The notes under the pieces: generated by a model
Database searches by the model: none
Seen by the model: only the letters and a program-made list of their open reading frames with translations
Told to the model about the DNA's origin: nothing
NCBI GenBank assembly: GCA_937922045.1
Contig: CAKZXA010000037.1
Span: 62,001 to 126,000, forward strand
Length of the DNA stretch: 64,000 nt
Direction: 5' to 3'
From: an uncultured Acidimicrobiales bacterium
GTDB lineage: Bacteria > Actinomycetota > Acidimicrobiia > Acidimicrobiales > SZUA-35
Part shown: in pieces, positions 8,951 through 19,325 of the stretch
Position numbering within the stretch: the first letter of the stretch is position 1
How the letters are laid out: each line of letters begins with the position of its first letter
Program-made: the position numbers and the translations under genes

Positions 8951-10731
8951 GGTGTCACAACCTTCGCTGCCTCCGAGTACCTCGCCAACGCATCGGTTAG
9001 GGCGCTCGTGGCCTGGGACGAGGTGACGGTCTCGCCCAGTCGGTCAGCGAATCGTTCGGCATCGTTGTCGAGCAGTCTCTCGATGCGTTCCATCAACAAC
9101 CTGCGGGCATCGACGGCCAGTTCTCGCACGGCCTGCTCACCGAAGAGAGCGGTGAGCAATGTTTGCGAAACACCAGCAGTGCCAGCGCCGATGGCGATTT
9201 CGCCACCGGTGATACCACCCGTCTGGGCGAAAAGCAGCACCATGAGTGCGATGCCGATGCTGTTGACACCCAAGGCGAGGACACGAGCGGTCGTGCGCTT
9301 GGTTGCGCCCCGCTCGCGTACCAGATCAAGGATGTCGTCTTGCCAGGCCTGAACCTCGGTACGAACGCTGGATTTGAAGGCTTCTGACGCTCGTTCCAAC
9401 GAGCGATCGTCGCCTAAAACTTGGCGCCCGCCCGGCAGGCTTTTCCACGTCGAGACCGTGGTGGAGGCAGCCTTGTCGGCGTGATCGATCAGGAGCTGCT
9501 CCAGGGTGGAGGTGATCTCGCCCTGAACCTCGGCCGTTGCACCCGTTCGGCCGGTCAGGAATGAACCAATGCGGTCACGAAACCACGAGATTCTGCTCTG
9601 GACGGCCTGCATCAATTCGGCGGTGCCGATGAGCTCCTGCCAACGTTCGAGTACCTCGCCGCGCAAGAGGGTGCCGGAGGAGACATCGGAGCGGAGGCTC
9701 TCTCGCGTGTCTTCGTAGGTTCGTTCCATCGACAGGCGCAGCTCGTCGGCGGCCGCGTTCTGCTGGCCTGATGCAACGGCGACCTCGTCGACGCGGTCGC
9801 CGATCGATTCCATGGCACCGTCTAGCGTCTGGCGGACGACGCTGGCCCGATGTTCGGCGTTGGTGGCCAGTTCGGTCAACATGTCTTTGATGTGAGACAC
9901 GGCCGACGGGGGCAGCATGCCCTCATCGAGTTCGGTTTGTTCCACCGGGAAGACCTTGACGCCGACGAGTCCGGCGTTGGTCAGCATCGACTCGAAATGG
10001 GGAACGATTTCGCCCGAGGCGCCAGGCGGAATCCGGTTGATGACACAGGCCAAAGCGGTGCCACGAGTTTGTGCTTGTCGGAGAAAGTCCCAAGGTACTG
10101 CGTCGGCGTAGCGCACAGCAGTGGTGGCGAAAAGCCACATGTCGGCAGCCGACAATAGCTGGGTTGCTAGGTCGCGGTTGGCGTCTTCGATCGAGTCGAT
10201 ATCGGGCGCATCGATCAGGGCGAGTCCGGGACTTACAGCCTCGGTTGTGGTGAGACGAAGCACGCTCCCGCTGGCGTTCGGTGCTCCGTGGCCTCCGGTG
10301 ACGCGAGCGAGTTCTGGCAGAACGTCGCCGCCGGCGAACCAGCCCTGGTCGTCGGGGTGACAGATCAGTACCGGCGCCCGTGTCGTCGGTCGAAGGACGC
10401 CTGACGGCGACACCTCAACACCGACCAGCGTGTTGGTGATGGTCGACTTGCCGGAGCCGGTCGAGCCGCCGAGCACGACCAGCAGGGGTGCATCGAGACG
10501 GCGAAGTCGCGGAACCAGATAGTCGGTGATTTGATCGGCGAGTTCGTCGCGGCCGTGACGAGCGCTGGCCGCATTGCCAAGATCGAGTTCGAGCCCGGTC
10601 TTTCGCAGAGCGGTGGCTAGGTCTTCAAGCGCGCCGACCGTCGGCGGTAGAGCCGTAGCCGATGCCGATGGAGGTAGTTGTAATGGCGGAGAATCCTCGA
10701 GAGGACCTTCGGCCGGATCTAGTGTAGACAT
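8947..10731 (-). CDS. Dynamin-like GTPase (first of pair)
   Basis: A 594-residue protein with an N-terminal GTPase domain: G1 GGSTGSGKSTITNTLVG (about residues 87-103), a TTRAP-type switch I, and G3 LIDAPDIDS. The G4 position reads CVINRIPPG, so the usual N-K-x-D specificity motif is degenerate. A long helical middle follows, then a paired hydrophobic hairpin (VNSIGIALMVLLFAQTGGI and the Gly/Ala-rich stretch after it, about residues 478-520), as in bacterial dynamin-like proteins that insert in membrane. It is co-translated with the second GTPase through a 4-bp overlap. The two are 553 and 594 residues, and an asymmetric heteromer is plausible. Confidence 0.82.
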   Translation of the reverse strand: MSTLDPAEGPLEDSPPLQLPPSASATALPPTVGALEDLATALRKTGLELDLGNAASARHGRDELADQITDYLVPRLRRLDAPLLVVLGGSTGSGKSTITNTLVGVEVSPSGVLRPTTRAPVLICHPDDQGWFAGGDVLPELARVTGGHGAPNASGSVLRLTTTEAVSPGLALIDAPDIDSIEDANRDLATQLLSAADMWLFATTAVRYADAVPWDFLRQAQTRGTALACVINRIPPGASGEIVPHFESMLTNAGLVGVKVFPVEQTELDEGMLPPSAVSHIKDMLTELATNAEHRASVVRQTLDGAMESIGDRVDEVAVASGQQNAAADELRLSMERTYEDTRESLRSDVSSGTLLRGEVLERWQELIGTAELMQAVQSRISWFRDRIGSFLTGRTGATAEVQGEITSTLEQLLIDHADKAASTTVSTWKSLPGGRQVLGDDRSLERASEAFKSSVRTEVQAWQDDILDLVRERGATKRTTARVLALGVNSIGIALMVLLFAQTGGITGGEIAIGAGTAGVSQTLLTALFGEQAVRELAVDARRLLMERIERLLDNDAERFADRLGETVTSSQATSALTDALARYSEAAKVVTP

Positions 10732-11166
10732 CAGACTTAAAGGCTACGGGAGATTCGAGTCCGAGAGCTGAATGGCCTAGGATTGCAACGGGCTACGCGC
10801 AGCTTCTCTAGGACGTTTCCTTTACTGAAGATTGCGGTTGAATACTCCAAACATGAGAGGAGCACATAGGTGTTCATAGTAGGCTAGATTGTCCGATAGC
10901 AGCTTGTCGTTCGGCCGATTGAAGGCCTAGGATGAGTGGTAGTTCGGAAAACGTTCGAAAGCCGGTGTCGAACTAGAGAAGATCTGAGAAAAATGGTGGT
11001 GTACCTGCTGTACCCGCCGTTTATCGAGTACTGATCGACTGAGGGCATGCGAAAGCATTGAAGGTCGGTCGTGATCGCAGGTCGGCGGGGGTTCAGTCGC
11101 CCGGACCGTCGTCGGCCTGCTCCTTTTCTCCATGAGGAATATGAACCATGGCCAGAAGGACTCGCA
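10732..11166. other. Intergenic region without recognisable gene
   Basis: About 435 bp between divergent genes. Short frames exist on both strands but none has family-like sequence or a good ribosome-binding site. A 10-mer GGCCTAGGAT occurs twice (near 10774 and 10926). I see no convincing terminator, tRNA or operator; it presumably carries the promoters of the two flanking genes. Confidence 0.5.
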
Positions 11167-11835
11167 GTGACCGATGAGCCAAGCCGCCGGATGAGCGAGC
11201 AAGCGGCGCAGGAACACCGCCACAAGCCAGGGGACCCCACCCTGGCATGGCAAGAGGTTCATCGTGTCCAGGCCACCGACGGTCGCCGTTCGATCTTCAT
11301 GCAGATCGGGCTCTTCGCCAACCCCGGAAACCACTCATCGATCACCGCTGGGCTGCACCTCGTCGTCGGCGGCCTGCAGAAGTACCCGCTCGTTCTTTGC
11401 GACAACACACTGCCCGTGCCAGCCGAGCGTTGGGAGTTTCGCTCGTCGGGGGTTTGGTGCGAATTTGTCTGCGAGCAACCTATGCAGCACTGGAGCTATG
11501 GGCTCGAGGCGTTCGCCCTCGGTCTGGACGACCGCCGGGCATTGCTCGGCAAGGGCTACGGGCATCGGATCCCGCTCGGCTGGGAGCTCGATTTCCTCGC
11601 CACCGCCGAAGCCGATGTTGGACAGAACAGCTATCACCAGGCGGGCACCGTCGAAGGGATCGTGCTCGACGATGCAGGCCAACACGACCTTGAACAAATG
11701 GTCGCCACCAGGCAGCACTGGTGGGGCTCAGGCGCTGAGCTTACAGTCCATGCCGCTGCTGGTGCCGTCGACACCGCCCAACCCGACGCGGTAGGAATGC
11801 CGACCCCGGTCGGAACGCTTTGGGTCGTGCCCTAA
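11167..11835 (+). CDS. Conserved-looking hypothetical protein, possibly AttH/CrtC-like
   Basis: I do not recognise this gene with confidence. GTG 11167 (VTDEPSRRMSEQAAQEHR) is chosen because AGAAGGA lies about 6 nt upstream; the frame is open further up to 11071 but with poorer composition. The 222-residue product has no signal peptide or membrane segment. It is rich in beta-type sequence with many Trp, His and Gly. Features such as QIGLFANPGNHSS, WEFRSSGVWCEFVCEQPMQH and GHRIPLGWELDFLAT recall two-domain lipocalin-like AttH/CrtC relatives, in which a Trp-rich barrel binds a hydrophobic ligand. That resemblance is weak. It stands alone, convergent with sdhB. Confidence 0.6.
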   Translation: MTDEPSRRMSEQAAQEHRHKPGDPTLAWQEVHRVQATDGRRSIFMQIGLFANPGNHSSITAGLHLVVGGLQKYPLVLCDNTLPVPAERWEFRSSGVWCEFVCEQPMQHWSYGLEAFALGLDDRRALLGKGYGHRIPLGWELDFLATAEADVGQNSYHQAGTVEGIVLDDAGQHDLEQMVATRQHWWGSGAELTVHAAAGAVDTAQPDAVGMPTPVGTLWVVP

Positions 11836-11901
11836 GAAGCCCATCCGAGGTCGGGAAGTATGCCTGTTGGTTCTTGCGCACCTGCGTTGGTGGGTCGATG
11901 G

Positions 11902-12675
11902 CTACGAGCGAGATGCCATCGTTCGGTTGACCCTCTTTGACTTCACGAAGTCTCGGTTGAGGTAGGCGATGAAATCCTGAGGAATTTCTTTCGGGCAAGC
12001 CTCGGTGCACTCCCCATGATTCGTGCAGGAACCGAAGAACTGCTCCATTGTTTCAACCATGGCTTCAGCCCGCTTGAACCGCTCGGGCTGCCCCTGGGGC
12101 AGCGAGTTCAGGTGCCAGAGCTTGGCTGAAGTAAAGAGCTGAGCGGCCGAGTTGGGGCAGGCGGCAACGCAGGCCCCGCAACCGATGCATGCAGCCGCGT
12201 CCATCGCAGAGTCGGCCACCTCTTTGGGAACGGCGATCTCGTTGGCATCGGGCGCCGTGCCTGTTGGCGCCGAAATGTAGCCGCCAGCCTGAATGATCGC
12301 GTCGAGCGGTGAGCGATCGACCACAAGGTCTCGGATTACCGGAAAGGCGGTGGCTCGCCACGGCTCGATAACGATGGTGTCGCCATCGTTGTACTTGCGC
12401 ATGTGAAGCTGGCAGGTAGCCGTGCCCAACTCCGGCCCATGGGCCCGACCGTCAATCATCACCCCACAGGTGCCGCAAATACCCTCACGGCAGTCGTGGG
12501 GGAACTCGATGGGTAGTTCACCTTCAGAGATGAGGCCTTCGTTGACGATGTCGAGCATCTCCAAGAAGGAGGCGTCGTCTGGGATGCCCTTGGCCTGGTA
12601 GGTTTCGAACCGGCCGCGACTGGCAGCGTTCTCCTGCCGCCAGATGCTGAGGGTGAGGTTTAGTTGCTTGCTCAC
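11902..12675 (-). CDS. sdhB: Succinate dehydrogenase/fumarate reductase iron-sulfur subunit
   Basis: A 257-residue subunit that carries electrons from the flavoprotein to the membrane anchor. The 2Fe-2S domain shows [15 protein letters not shown] followed by a fourth Cys in TATCQ (about residues 63-100). The C-terminal ferredoxin domain has [13 protein letters not shown] and, further on, [17 protein letters not shown], which supply the second and third clusters. It is the last gene of sdhC-sdhA-sdhB, starting 9 bp after the sdhA stop. Length and order match the actinobacterial Sdh1-type (Rv0249c-Rv0247c-like) enzyme. It could run as succinate dehydrogenase or fumarate reductase. Confidence 0.95.
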   Translation of the reverse strand: MSKQLNLTLSIWRQENAASRGRFETYQAKGIPDDASFLEMLDIVNEGLISEGELPIEFPHDCREGICGTCGVMIDGRAHGPELGTATCQLHMRKYNDGDTIVIEPWRATAFPVIRDLVVDRSPLDAIIQAGGYISAPTGTAPDANEIAVPKEVADSAMDAAACIGCGACVAACPNSAAQLFTSAKLWHLNSLPQGQPERFKRAEAMVETMEQFFGSCTNHGECTEACPKEIPQDFIAYLNRDFVKSKRVNRTMASRS

Positions 12676-12684
12676 TGATACTCC

Positions 12685-14613
12685 CTACTTGTAGCTGCGC
12701 TGGCTCAGCTCGACCTCTTCAAAGGCGAGCTCTTCTCTGTGCTTGGTTTGGGGTGTGTCTGGCCCATGCCACTCCCAAGCGGAAACGTGGGCGTACGCAT
12801 CATCGTTGCGTAGCGCCTCGCCTTCAGGGGTCTGGCTTTCGGTCCTGAAGTGTCCGCCGCATGATTCGGCTCGATCGAGAGCATCGCGAGCCATCAACTC
12901 GCCGAGTTCGAAGAAGTCGGCGATACGGCCAGCCTTCTCCAGCGAGCTGTTGAGCGATTCGTTGGTACCGAGAACACGAACATCGGCCCAGAACTCTTCG
13001 CGCAGGGCTCGGATCTCGTTGATTGCCTTCTCCAGCCCCTCCTTGCTGCGCTCCATGCCGATGTGCTCCCAGATGATCTTGCCCAACTCGCGGTGGAAGT
13101 ACTCGGGTGAGCGAGTGCCGTTGATCGACAGGAACCGTTGGATCTGACCCTGAAGTTCGGCCTCGGCCTCAATGAAGGCCGGGTCGTCGATCGTCAGCGG
13201 ATCATCACCCAGCAGTGGTGCGAGGTAGTTGCCGATCGTGTAGGGCAGAACGAAGTAGCCGTCGGCGAGGCCCTGCATGAGGGCTGAAGCGCCGAGACGA
13301 TTGGCTCCGTGATCGGAGAAGTTCGCTTCACCGGTACAGAAGAGCCCGGGGATCGTGGTCTGGAGGTTGTAATCAACCCAGAGCCCACCCATGGTGTAAT
13401 GCGTTGCCGGGTAGATGCGCATCGGCGTGCTGTAGGGGTCTTCGCCGGTGATGCGGTCGTACATCTGGAACAGGTTGCCGTAGCGTTCCTCGACGGCGTC
13501 ACGCCCATCGCGTCCGATAGCGTCGGCGAAATCGAGATAAACACCGTTCTTCAGCGGACCGACGCCGAGACCTTGGTCGACGACCGTCTTGGCGTTTCGA
13601 GAGGCGACATCCCGAGGGACGAGGTTGCCGAAAGACGGATACTTCTCTTCGAGGTAGTAGTAGCGATCCGCCTCGGGAACGTCTTTGGCCGCACGTGTCT
13701 CGTCGTAGTTGCGGGGCACCCAGATGCGGCCGTCGTTGCGAAGCGATTCCGACATGAGCGTGAGCTTGGATTGAAACTCGTCCGACGCTGGGATGCACGT
13801 TGGGTGAATCTGTGTGTAGCAAGGATTGGCAAAGAAGGCGCCCTTGCGGTGGGCTCGCCACGCAGCGGTGACATTGCAGGCCATGGCGTTGGTCGACAGG
13901 TAAAACACGTTGCCGTAGCCACCCGTGGCCAGCACGACGGCGTGGGCCGAATGGGAGGTGATCTCACCCGTGATCAGGTTGCGGCACACAATGCCGCGAG
14001 CGGCGCCGTCTTTGACCACAACGTCGAGCATCTCCATATTGGTATGGAGCTTGACGTTGCCCTCGGCGACCTGCCCCATCATCTGCTGGTAGGCACCGAG
14101 CAGGAGCTGCTGGCCGGTCTGGCCGCGAGCGTAGAAGGTTCGGGATACCTGAGCACCGCCGAAGGAACGGTTAGCCAGCAGGCCACCGTACTCGCGGGCG
14201 AAGGGCACACCTTGGGACACCATCTGGTCGATGATGTTTACCGAGACCTGAGCTAGACGGTAGACGTTGGCCTCGCGGGAGCGGTAGTCGCCACCTTTGA
14301 CGGTGTCGTAGAAAAGCCGGAAGACGCTGTCGCCATCGGATCGGTAGTTTTTGGCGGCGTTAATACCGCCCTGAGCTGCAATCGAATGGGCCCGCCGGGG
14401 CGAATCGTGGAAGGTGAACGCCTCCACGTTGTACCCGAGCTCGCCAAGCGTGGCTGCCGCCGACGAACCAGCGAGGCCGGTGCCGACGACGATGATCTTG
14501 AACTTACGTTTGTTGGCCGGGTTTACGAGTTGGATCTTGAACTTGTGGTTGTCCCACTTGTCAGCCATGGGGCCGTCGGGGACAGCTGCGTCAAGGACCG
14601 TTGATGTGGTCAT
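12685..14613 (-). CDS. sdhA: Succinate dehydrogenase/fumarate reductase flavoprotein subunit
   Basis: A 642-residue catalytic subunit interconverting succinate and fumarate, on the cytoplasmic face of the membrane. The N-terminal FAD fold is [21 protein letters not shown] (about residues 40-59 for the first 20). [15 protein letters not shown] contains the His that attaches FAD covalently. Active-site elements are seen around [13 protein letters not shown] and [19 protein letters not shown]. The C-terminus carries the usual helical and capping region. It lies 13 bp after sdhC and 9 bp before sdhB. The length agrees with the approximately 640-residue actinobacterial Sdh1 flavoprotein rather than the 580-590-residue SdhA2 type. 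Confidence 0.95.
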   Translation of the reverse strand: MTTSTVLDAAVPDGPMADKWDNHKFKIQLVNPANKRKFKIIVVGTGLAGSSAAATLGELGYNVEAFTFHDSPRRAHSIAAQGGINAAKNYRSDGDSVFRLFYDTVKGGDYRSREANVYRLAQVSVNIIDQMVSQGVPFAREYGGLLANRSFGGAQVSRTFYARGQTGQQLLLGAYQQMMGQVAEGNVKLHTNMEMLDVVVKDGAARGIVCRNLITGEITSHSAHAVVLATGGYGNVFYLSTNAMACNVTAAWRAHRKGAFFANPCYTQIHPTCIPASDEFQSKLTLMSESLRNDGRIWVPRNYDETRAAKDVPEADRYYYLEEKYPSFGNLVPRDVASRNAKTVVDQGLGVGPLKNGVYLDFADAIGRDGRDAVEERYGNLFQMYDRITGEDPYSTPMRIYPATHYTMGGLWVDYNLQTTIPGLFCTGEANFSDHGANRLGASALMQGLADGYFVLPYTIGNYLAPLLGDDPLTIDDPAFIEAEAELQGQIQRFLSINGTRSPEYFHRELGKIIWEHIGMERSKEGLEKAINEIRALREEFWADVRVLGTNESLNSSLEKAGRIADFFELGELMARDALDRAESCGGHFRTESQTPEGEALRNDDAYAHVSAWEWHGPDTPQTKHREELAFEEVELSQRSYK

Positions 14614-14626
14614 GTGCCCGCTCCTC

Positions 14627-15430
14627 TCAGTACCCAGCCGTGATCAGGCTGGGGTCGAACTCGATAATGTTGGCCAACACGGCCAGGGGAAAGCTGATGT
14701 TGCCGATCAAAATGATGATGGCGAGCGATCGTGCGGCCCCCTGTCGGAGCCAGTTGTAGCTCGGATTGTTGATTCCGAGACTCTGAAACATGGAGTACAT
14801 GCCGTGGTAGATGTGGATGGCGACGGCGATGTTGGCCAGGATGTAGATCAAGGCGACGAGTGGATTGCTCAGCGAGTTCACGACATTCGACTGGACTTCG
14901 CCGTGCTCGAACCAATCCGCTCGACCCCAGGTGAGGTCGGCTAGATGGAAGATCAGGTAGAGCAGAACGATCACGCCGGTGTAACGCATGGAGCGAGAGG
15001 CGAAGTTGGCGGCGAGCCAATCCCGCTTCGACTCATACGCCTGGTTGGCGACCATGTTCGATCGACTCAGCGAGTACGCCGAGTGAATGTGAAGGCCAAA
15101 ACCGGCGATGAGCCCCAACCGCATGATCCAGAGCACGACGCCGTGAGGCACGAGGGGCACCAGCAGTTCCCGCAAGGCGTGGGCGTAGTGGTCGACGTCG
15201 TAATCGGAAACGCCGTCGAGCTCGATGACACCGAGATACAGCTTGAGGTTGCCGATCATGTGGACAACAACGAAACCGATCAGCATCAAGCCGGTTATCG
15301 CCATCACCCACTTCTTACCTACCGAGGTTTGGTAGAGGCTGAAGGGAAACGGCAGGCTCCGTGGCGTGGCCCGGAGGGGGCGATCGGCGCTGCTGGTGTG
15401 GCCCTGGTTTGCGGCAGTTGGTGCTGCCAT
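14627..15430 (-). CDS. sdhC: Succinate dehydrogenase cytochrome b subunit (single-chain anchor)
   Basis: About 267 residues with five hydrophobic segments, the b558-type single-polypeptide anchor that replaces SdhC plus SdhD. ATG 15430 ([13 protein letters not shown]) is preferred over the longer frame to 15535 because GGAGG lies 9 nt upstream. Histidines within or next to membrane segments ([48 protein letters not shown]) are candidate haem ligands for one or two haems. It heads the sdhCAB operon; the 210-bp region upstream has no other gene. Transfers electrons from the iron-sulfur subunit to menaquinone. Confidence 0.92.
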   Translation of the reverse strand: MAAPTAANQGHTSSADRPLRATPRSLPFPFSLYQTSVGKKWVMAITGLMLIGFVVVHMIGNLKLYLGVIELDGVSDYDVDHYAHALRELLVPLVPHGVVLWIMRLGLIAGFGLHIHSAYSLSRSNMVANQAYESKRDWLAANFASRSMRYTGVIVLLYLIFHLADLTWGRADWFEHGEVQSNVVNSLSNPLVALIYILANIAVAIHIYHGMYSMFQSLGINNPSYNWLRQGAARSLAIIILIGNISFPLAVLANIIEFDPSLITAGY

Positions 15431-15640
15431 AGGTGCGAACCTCCGCGTGTAGATGAATCTCGCGCCTGTCTCGCTGCACATGGCGTCGATCGGGGCGGCC
15501 CTCGAAGGGCATTGGTAGCACGACACAACCCGCAAACTCGGCGGCGTCGAGAACGCAGATCGGTGCTACCAGAACCGAGAATAGCGGCGCGGTTCGCTCA
15601 TAGCCCCTTCGAGCGGGAATGTAATGATTTAGCGGGATAG

Positions 15641-17782
15641 CTACGACCGCTCGGCGAAGGCTTCGGCCGCCGGGATAATCACGGTTTGGTAGCGGTTTGT
15701 CGCCACTAACTCATCGGATTCAAGTTCCAGATCGATGATCAGCTGACCGGAGGCCTTGGGCGTTGAGAAGGAGAAGTCTGCGATCTTTTCGCAGGTATCG
15801 GCTCCGAGGTCGCCAGACCAGGTCTGCGAATGGCGCCAGCCGCTGGCGGTAGCGGTTGCGGTTACCGCTACGTTGCCGAGACCACGGTGGAGATCACTGA
15901 TGGCGTGGATGGCGAGGGTGACCGCCTCCTCGGGTACGACGATCGTCGGCGGTCGATCGGCTACTACGATGACCGGCCTACAGGCATCGATCACCATGTT
16001 GTGGGCGGGCTTGGGTAAGCGCCCAAAATCGACGATGCCAAAGCCGCCCGCGGCTTCGGGGTCGGCGAAGGCGGTAATACAGAAACCTCCACTCGGGCGG
16101 TATTTGAGTCTTCGCATCGTTTCGATCTGGGTTCGGAGAACATCAGCCTGGTACGACTGGGTCGCAGCCGCCCAGGCTTGGCCGTTGGGGTAGGCGGTTC
16201 GTGGGAGGTAGCGGTTGAAGCTCGTTGTTTCTGCCGTTGGCCAAGTCGGCGCGTCTTCAGGCCAGTCTCGGACGGCAGCCGACTGGGAGCCGATACCGCC
16301 AGCGAAGAGGCCGAGCCGAGGCCATCGCCGAATGGTGGTTGCGAGATCCTCGGGACGCCCGGCTCGCCATCCCAACCAGAGGTGAGCATCGCTGGCTTCG
16401 CTCAGGCTCGGGAGGGTGGCCGAACGGGTAAGGACGGAGCGAGACGGGTCGGCGTTGCGCAGTTCTCGCCCTATGAGAGGGTCGAGGAGGGAGCGGTTCC
16501 AGCTCGGGAGTAGCTGTCGAGCGAGTTGAAACCCGGCCGCCTGTGCATCTCCCTGGTCTGTTCCCATGGTCATCAACTCGTTTGGCTCACAATGGCCGCA
16601 CCACAGAGCAACGCTCGGATGATGGCCGAGATGATCGACAAGCGCCCGCGCCATCGCTCGAATCTGGCTGCGAACCTTTGAGCTGTAGCCTCCGATGAGG
16701 GGCATGTCTTGCCAGACCAGGATCCCTAACCGGTCGGCCTCATCGTAGAACTCGGGCCGGGTCACGTGGCCGTAGACCCTGACCATGTCAAAGCCGGTTG
16801 CCTTGATGGTCCGAAGATCGCTTCGAAGCTGTTCGGGTTCGAGCTGCCCGAGATGGGGACCCGCCGGACCGTAGGTGACGCTCTTGGCGAAGAGACGGCG
16901 ACCGTTCACCGTAAACGTGAGATCCTTCATCGTGATGGTGCGGAGCCCGGTGGTCCACGAGCGCTGGTCGCTTTGTCGCCCGTTCGAGGCGTCGCCATCG
17001 GTTTCAGCCACGGTGACCGTGACGGCATACAAGGGCTGCTCAGAGGTGTCGCTAAGCGAACTCGGCCACCACAGCTCGGGTTCCTCAACCTCGACCCGCC
17101 ATTCGAGGCGGTTCTCACCGGCGGCGAGGCTGTGGGTGTCTGTGCGCGTGATGGCTTCGGACCCATCTGGTGAGGTCACCGTCGTTGTGATGACGGTGTC
17201 GGAAGCATCAGCCGAGTCGAGGACAAGACGGAGCTGCAGGGTTGCGGTCTCGGTGTTGGCCTCGGTACAGAAAAGGCGTCCATGTCGGATAGCGACAGCA
17301 CCGGTTTCGGTGATCGACACGGGGCGCCAGATACCTCCGGGGTTGCCGGGCGGAGCGAGTGGCCCCGTCTGTAAGGCCCCGGTGAGGGTGGCCTTGTCCC
17401 GGGCTGATCCGCCCGGTGGGCAGCTCACATCGACGGCGAGTAGGTGATCGGTCTGTTGCGACAGAGCGTCGGTGATCTCGAACCGGTTTCGAGCAAAGTA
17501 GCCGACGGTGTCGCCGAGGTAGCTGCCATCGAACCAGATCTCGGCCGAGCTGAGGACTCCGTCAAAGGTGAGCCAGTGGCGACGGCCTGGTTCTGGCCGG
17601 GGTGCGGCGAAGGAATGGCGGTAGAGGAACGGTCCGTCGTGTTCGGCGTAGTCGGACGTCTGGCTCCAGTGGCCGGGAACAGCCACCTCGGCCCACGTCG
17701 AGTCGTCGAGTGTGGGATCGACACCGAGCCGAGCTAGCTCTGTATTGAGGGGAGCTACACGCCACCGACCTGAAAGATCCAC
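15641..17782 (-). CDS. Glycoside hydrolase family 2-like protein, nucleophile apparently lost
   Basis: About 713 residues from GTG 17782 (VDLSGRWRVAPLN), where family 2 sequence begins; the longer frame to 17935 overlaps the divergent ATPase gene. Order: sugar-binding jelly roll (SLDG-like start, AEIWFDGSYLG), an immunoglobulin-like domain, then a TIM barrel with GFDMVRVYGHVTRPEFYDEA and LVWQDMPLIGG, as in beta-mannosidase-like enzymes. The acid/base region is WCGHCEPNE, where the first Glu aligns with W-x-G-N-N-E. The nucleophile region, usually S-E-F-G-x-Q-S, reads GGIGSQS, so the catalytic Glu is Gly. No signal peptide. It may be a carbohydrate-binding or inactive homologue. Confidence 0.78.
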   Translation of the reverse strand: MDLSGRWRVAPLNTELARLGVDPTLDDSTWAEVAVPGHWSQTSDYAEHDGPFLYRHSFAAPRPEPGRRHWLTFDGVLSSAEIWFDGSYLGDTVGYFARNRFEITDALSQQTDHLLAVDVSCPPGGSARDKATLTGALQTGPLAPPGNPGGIWRPVSITETGAVAIRHGRLFCTEANTETATLQLRLVLDSADASDTVITTTVTSPDGSEAITRTDTHSLAAGENRLEWRVEVEEPELWWPSSLSDTSEQPLYAVTVTVAETDGDASNGRQSDQRSWTTGLRTITMKDLTFTVNGRRLFAKSVTYGPAGPHLGQLEPEQLRSDLRTIKATGFDMVRVYGHVTRPEFYDEADRLGILVWQDMPLIGGYSSKVRSQIRAMARALVDHLGHHPSVALWCGHCEPNELMTMGTDQGDAQAAGFQLARQLLPSWNRSLLDPLIGRELRNADPSRSVLTRSATLPSLSEASDAHLWLGWRAGRPEDLATTIRRWPRLGLFAGGIGSQSAAVRDWPEDAPTWPTAETTSFNRYLPRTAYPNGQAWAAATQSYQADVLRTQIETMRRLKYRPSGGFCITAFADPEAAGGFGIVDFGRLPKPAHNMVIDACRPVIVVADRPPTIVVPEEAVTLAIHAISDLHRGLGNVAVTATATASGWRHSQTWSGDLGADTCEKIADFSFSTPKASGQLIIDLELESDELVATNRYQTVIIPAAEAFAERS

Positions 17783-17853
17783 TGAACTAACTGTAGTGGT
17801 GACTGGGCGAGCGCGATCGGGTCTTGGTCTGACGGGGCGGCTAAGGTCGGATC

Positions 17854-19290
17854 GTGAACGCAGATCAGAACACGTCTGGATCCGACTCTCGCCCGCAGAG
17901 CCTGGCGGCGCTTCGAGCCTCTGGGTGGGTGTCACGCCCGGTCAAGGAGGAACTTCGGTCAAACGCCATGGCCAAGATCCAGGCCGGTGAAACGCTGTTC
18001 CCTGGCATCCAGGGCTACGACGACACGGTGCTTCCACAGCTCGAACACGCTGTCCTCGCTGGCCATGATGTCGTGTTTCTCGGAGAACGGGGACAGGCCA
18101 AGACCCGAATGATCAGAGGCCTCACCGGCCTGTTGGACGAGTGGATGCCGATAATCTCTGGCTCCGAAATCAACGATGATCCGTTCAACCCGATCTCTCG
18201 CTACGCCATAGATCTGGTGGCTGAACATGGCGATGACACCGCCATCGACTGGGTGCACCGTTCTGGCCGTTTCGGTGAGAAGTTGGCCACCCCAGACACA
18301 TCGATCGCCGATCTTATCGGCGAGGTTGATCCCATCAAGGTGGCCGAAGGTCGCTATTTGTCGGACGAGTTGACGTTGCACTACGGCCTCGTGCCACGGA
18401 CCAACCGTGGCGTGTTCGCTATAAACGAGCTGCCCGACCTCGCCGAGCGGATCCAGGTGGGCCTGCTGAACGTGTTGGAGGAACGAGACATTCAGATCCG
18501 CGGCTACAAAGTTCGGTTGCCACTCGATCTCTTGCTCGTGGCTTCGGCCAACCCCGAGGATTACACGAACCGAGGGCGGATGATTACCCCCTTGAAGGAT
18601 CGTTTCGGCGCCCAGATCCGAACCCACTACCCGCTCGAGATCTCCACCGAGATCGACATCGCTCGCCAGGAGTCGGTGCTGAGGGAAGACGAAGGCCTAA
18701 CGGTCGCCGTCCCTGAATTCATGGAAGAGCTGATCGCCACCTTCACCCATCTGGCGCGAGCCAGCGGCCAGGTAAATCAGCGCTCAGGTGTGTCGGTTCG
18801 TCTGACGGTGGCGAACCTGGAGACATTGGTGGCAGCCGCTACCCGTCGTGCACTGAAACTGGGGGAGACCGAAGTGGTGCCTCGGGTGAGCGACCTCGAT
18901 GCGCTGATCGCCTCGACCGCAGGAAAGATCGAGGTGGAGTCGCTTGAGGAAGGTCGAGATGCTGAGGTGATCGACCATCTGCTTCGATCGGCCATATTGG
19001 CGGTGTTCAAGCAGCGGATCTCGGGTGAGGAAACCCGACAGATCCTCGATGCCTTCGAGGAGGACGAGATCACGATGAGCGCTGGCGATGATCTCCCGGT
19101 TGGCGACTATCTGAAGCTCCTGGCCGACGTTCCGGCCCTGTCCGCTTCGGTGGTTGGCTTGGTCGGCGACAACGATTCCGATGGTATGCGGGCGTCGGCG
19201 ATCGAGCTTTTGCTTGAAGGCCTGCACCTCTCGAAGCGCTTGAATAAGGATTCGGTCGGTTCGCGAGCCGCCTATCGCGCCCGTAGCTGA
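17854..19290 (+). CDS. MoxR-like/magnesium-chelatase-type AAA ATPase
   Basis: A 478-residue AAA+ ATPase. The P-loop is the atypical FLGERGQAKTRMIRG (about residues 74-88), the Walker B/glutamate segment is FAINELPDL, and the sensor region LLVASANPEDYTNRGRMITP is as in magnesium chelatase and MoxR proteins. GTG 17854 is 6 nt after TAAGGT, so the transcript is probably leaderless. Length and sequence resemble the mycobacterial Rv0958-type ATPase, whose partner is a large VWA-domain protein. Here a matching VWA protein is found 18 kb away (37687-39714) rather than next door. Such pairs remodel or insert cofactors into a client; no client is evident. Confidence 0.85.
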   Translation: MNADQNTSGSDSRPQSLAALRASGWVSRPVKEELRSNAMAKIQAGETLFPGIQGYDDTVLPQLEHAVLAGHDVVFLGERGQAKTRMIRGLTGLLDEWMPIISGSEINDDPFNPISRYAIDLVAEHGDDTAIDWVHRSGRFGEKLATPDTSIADLIGEVDPIKVAEGRYLSDELTLHYGLVPRTNRGVFAINELPDLAERIQVGLLNVLEERDIQIRGYKVRLPLDLLLVASANPEDYTNRGRMITPLKDRFGAQIRTHYPLEISTEIDIARQESVLREDEGLTVAVPEFMEELIATFTHLARASGQVNQRSGVSVRLTVANLETLVAAATRRALKLGETEVVPRVSDLDALIASTAGKIEVESLEEGRDAEVIDHLLRSAILAVFKQRISGEETRQILDAFEEDEITMSAGDDLPVGDYLKLLADVPALSASVVGLVGDNDSDGMRASAIELLLEGLHLSKRLNKDSVGSRAAYRARS

Positions 19291-19325
19291 CAGCCCCGAT
19301 CAGCGACTGAGATACTCTGGCCGAC

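Noticed and set aside
10745-10775. GATTCGAGTCC, resembling the T-loop of a tRNA
   Set aside because: The flanks do not form a T stem and no acceptor, D or anticodon arms can be drawn around it.
13309-14256. Long open frame (315 codons) on the + strand within sdhA
   Set aside because: It lies wholly antisense to a well-conserved flavoprotein and its translation shows only shadow composition.
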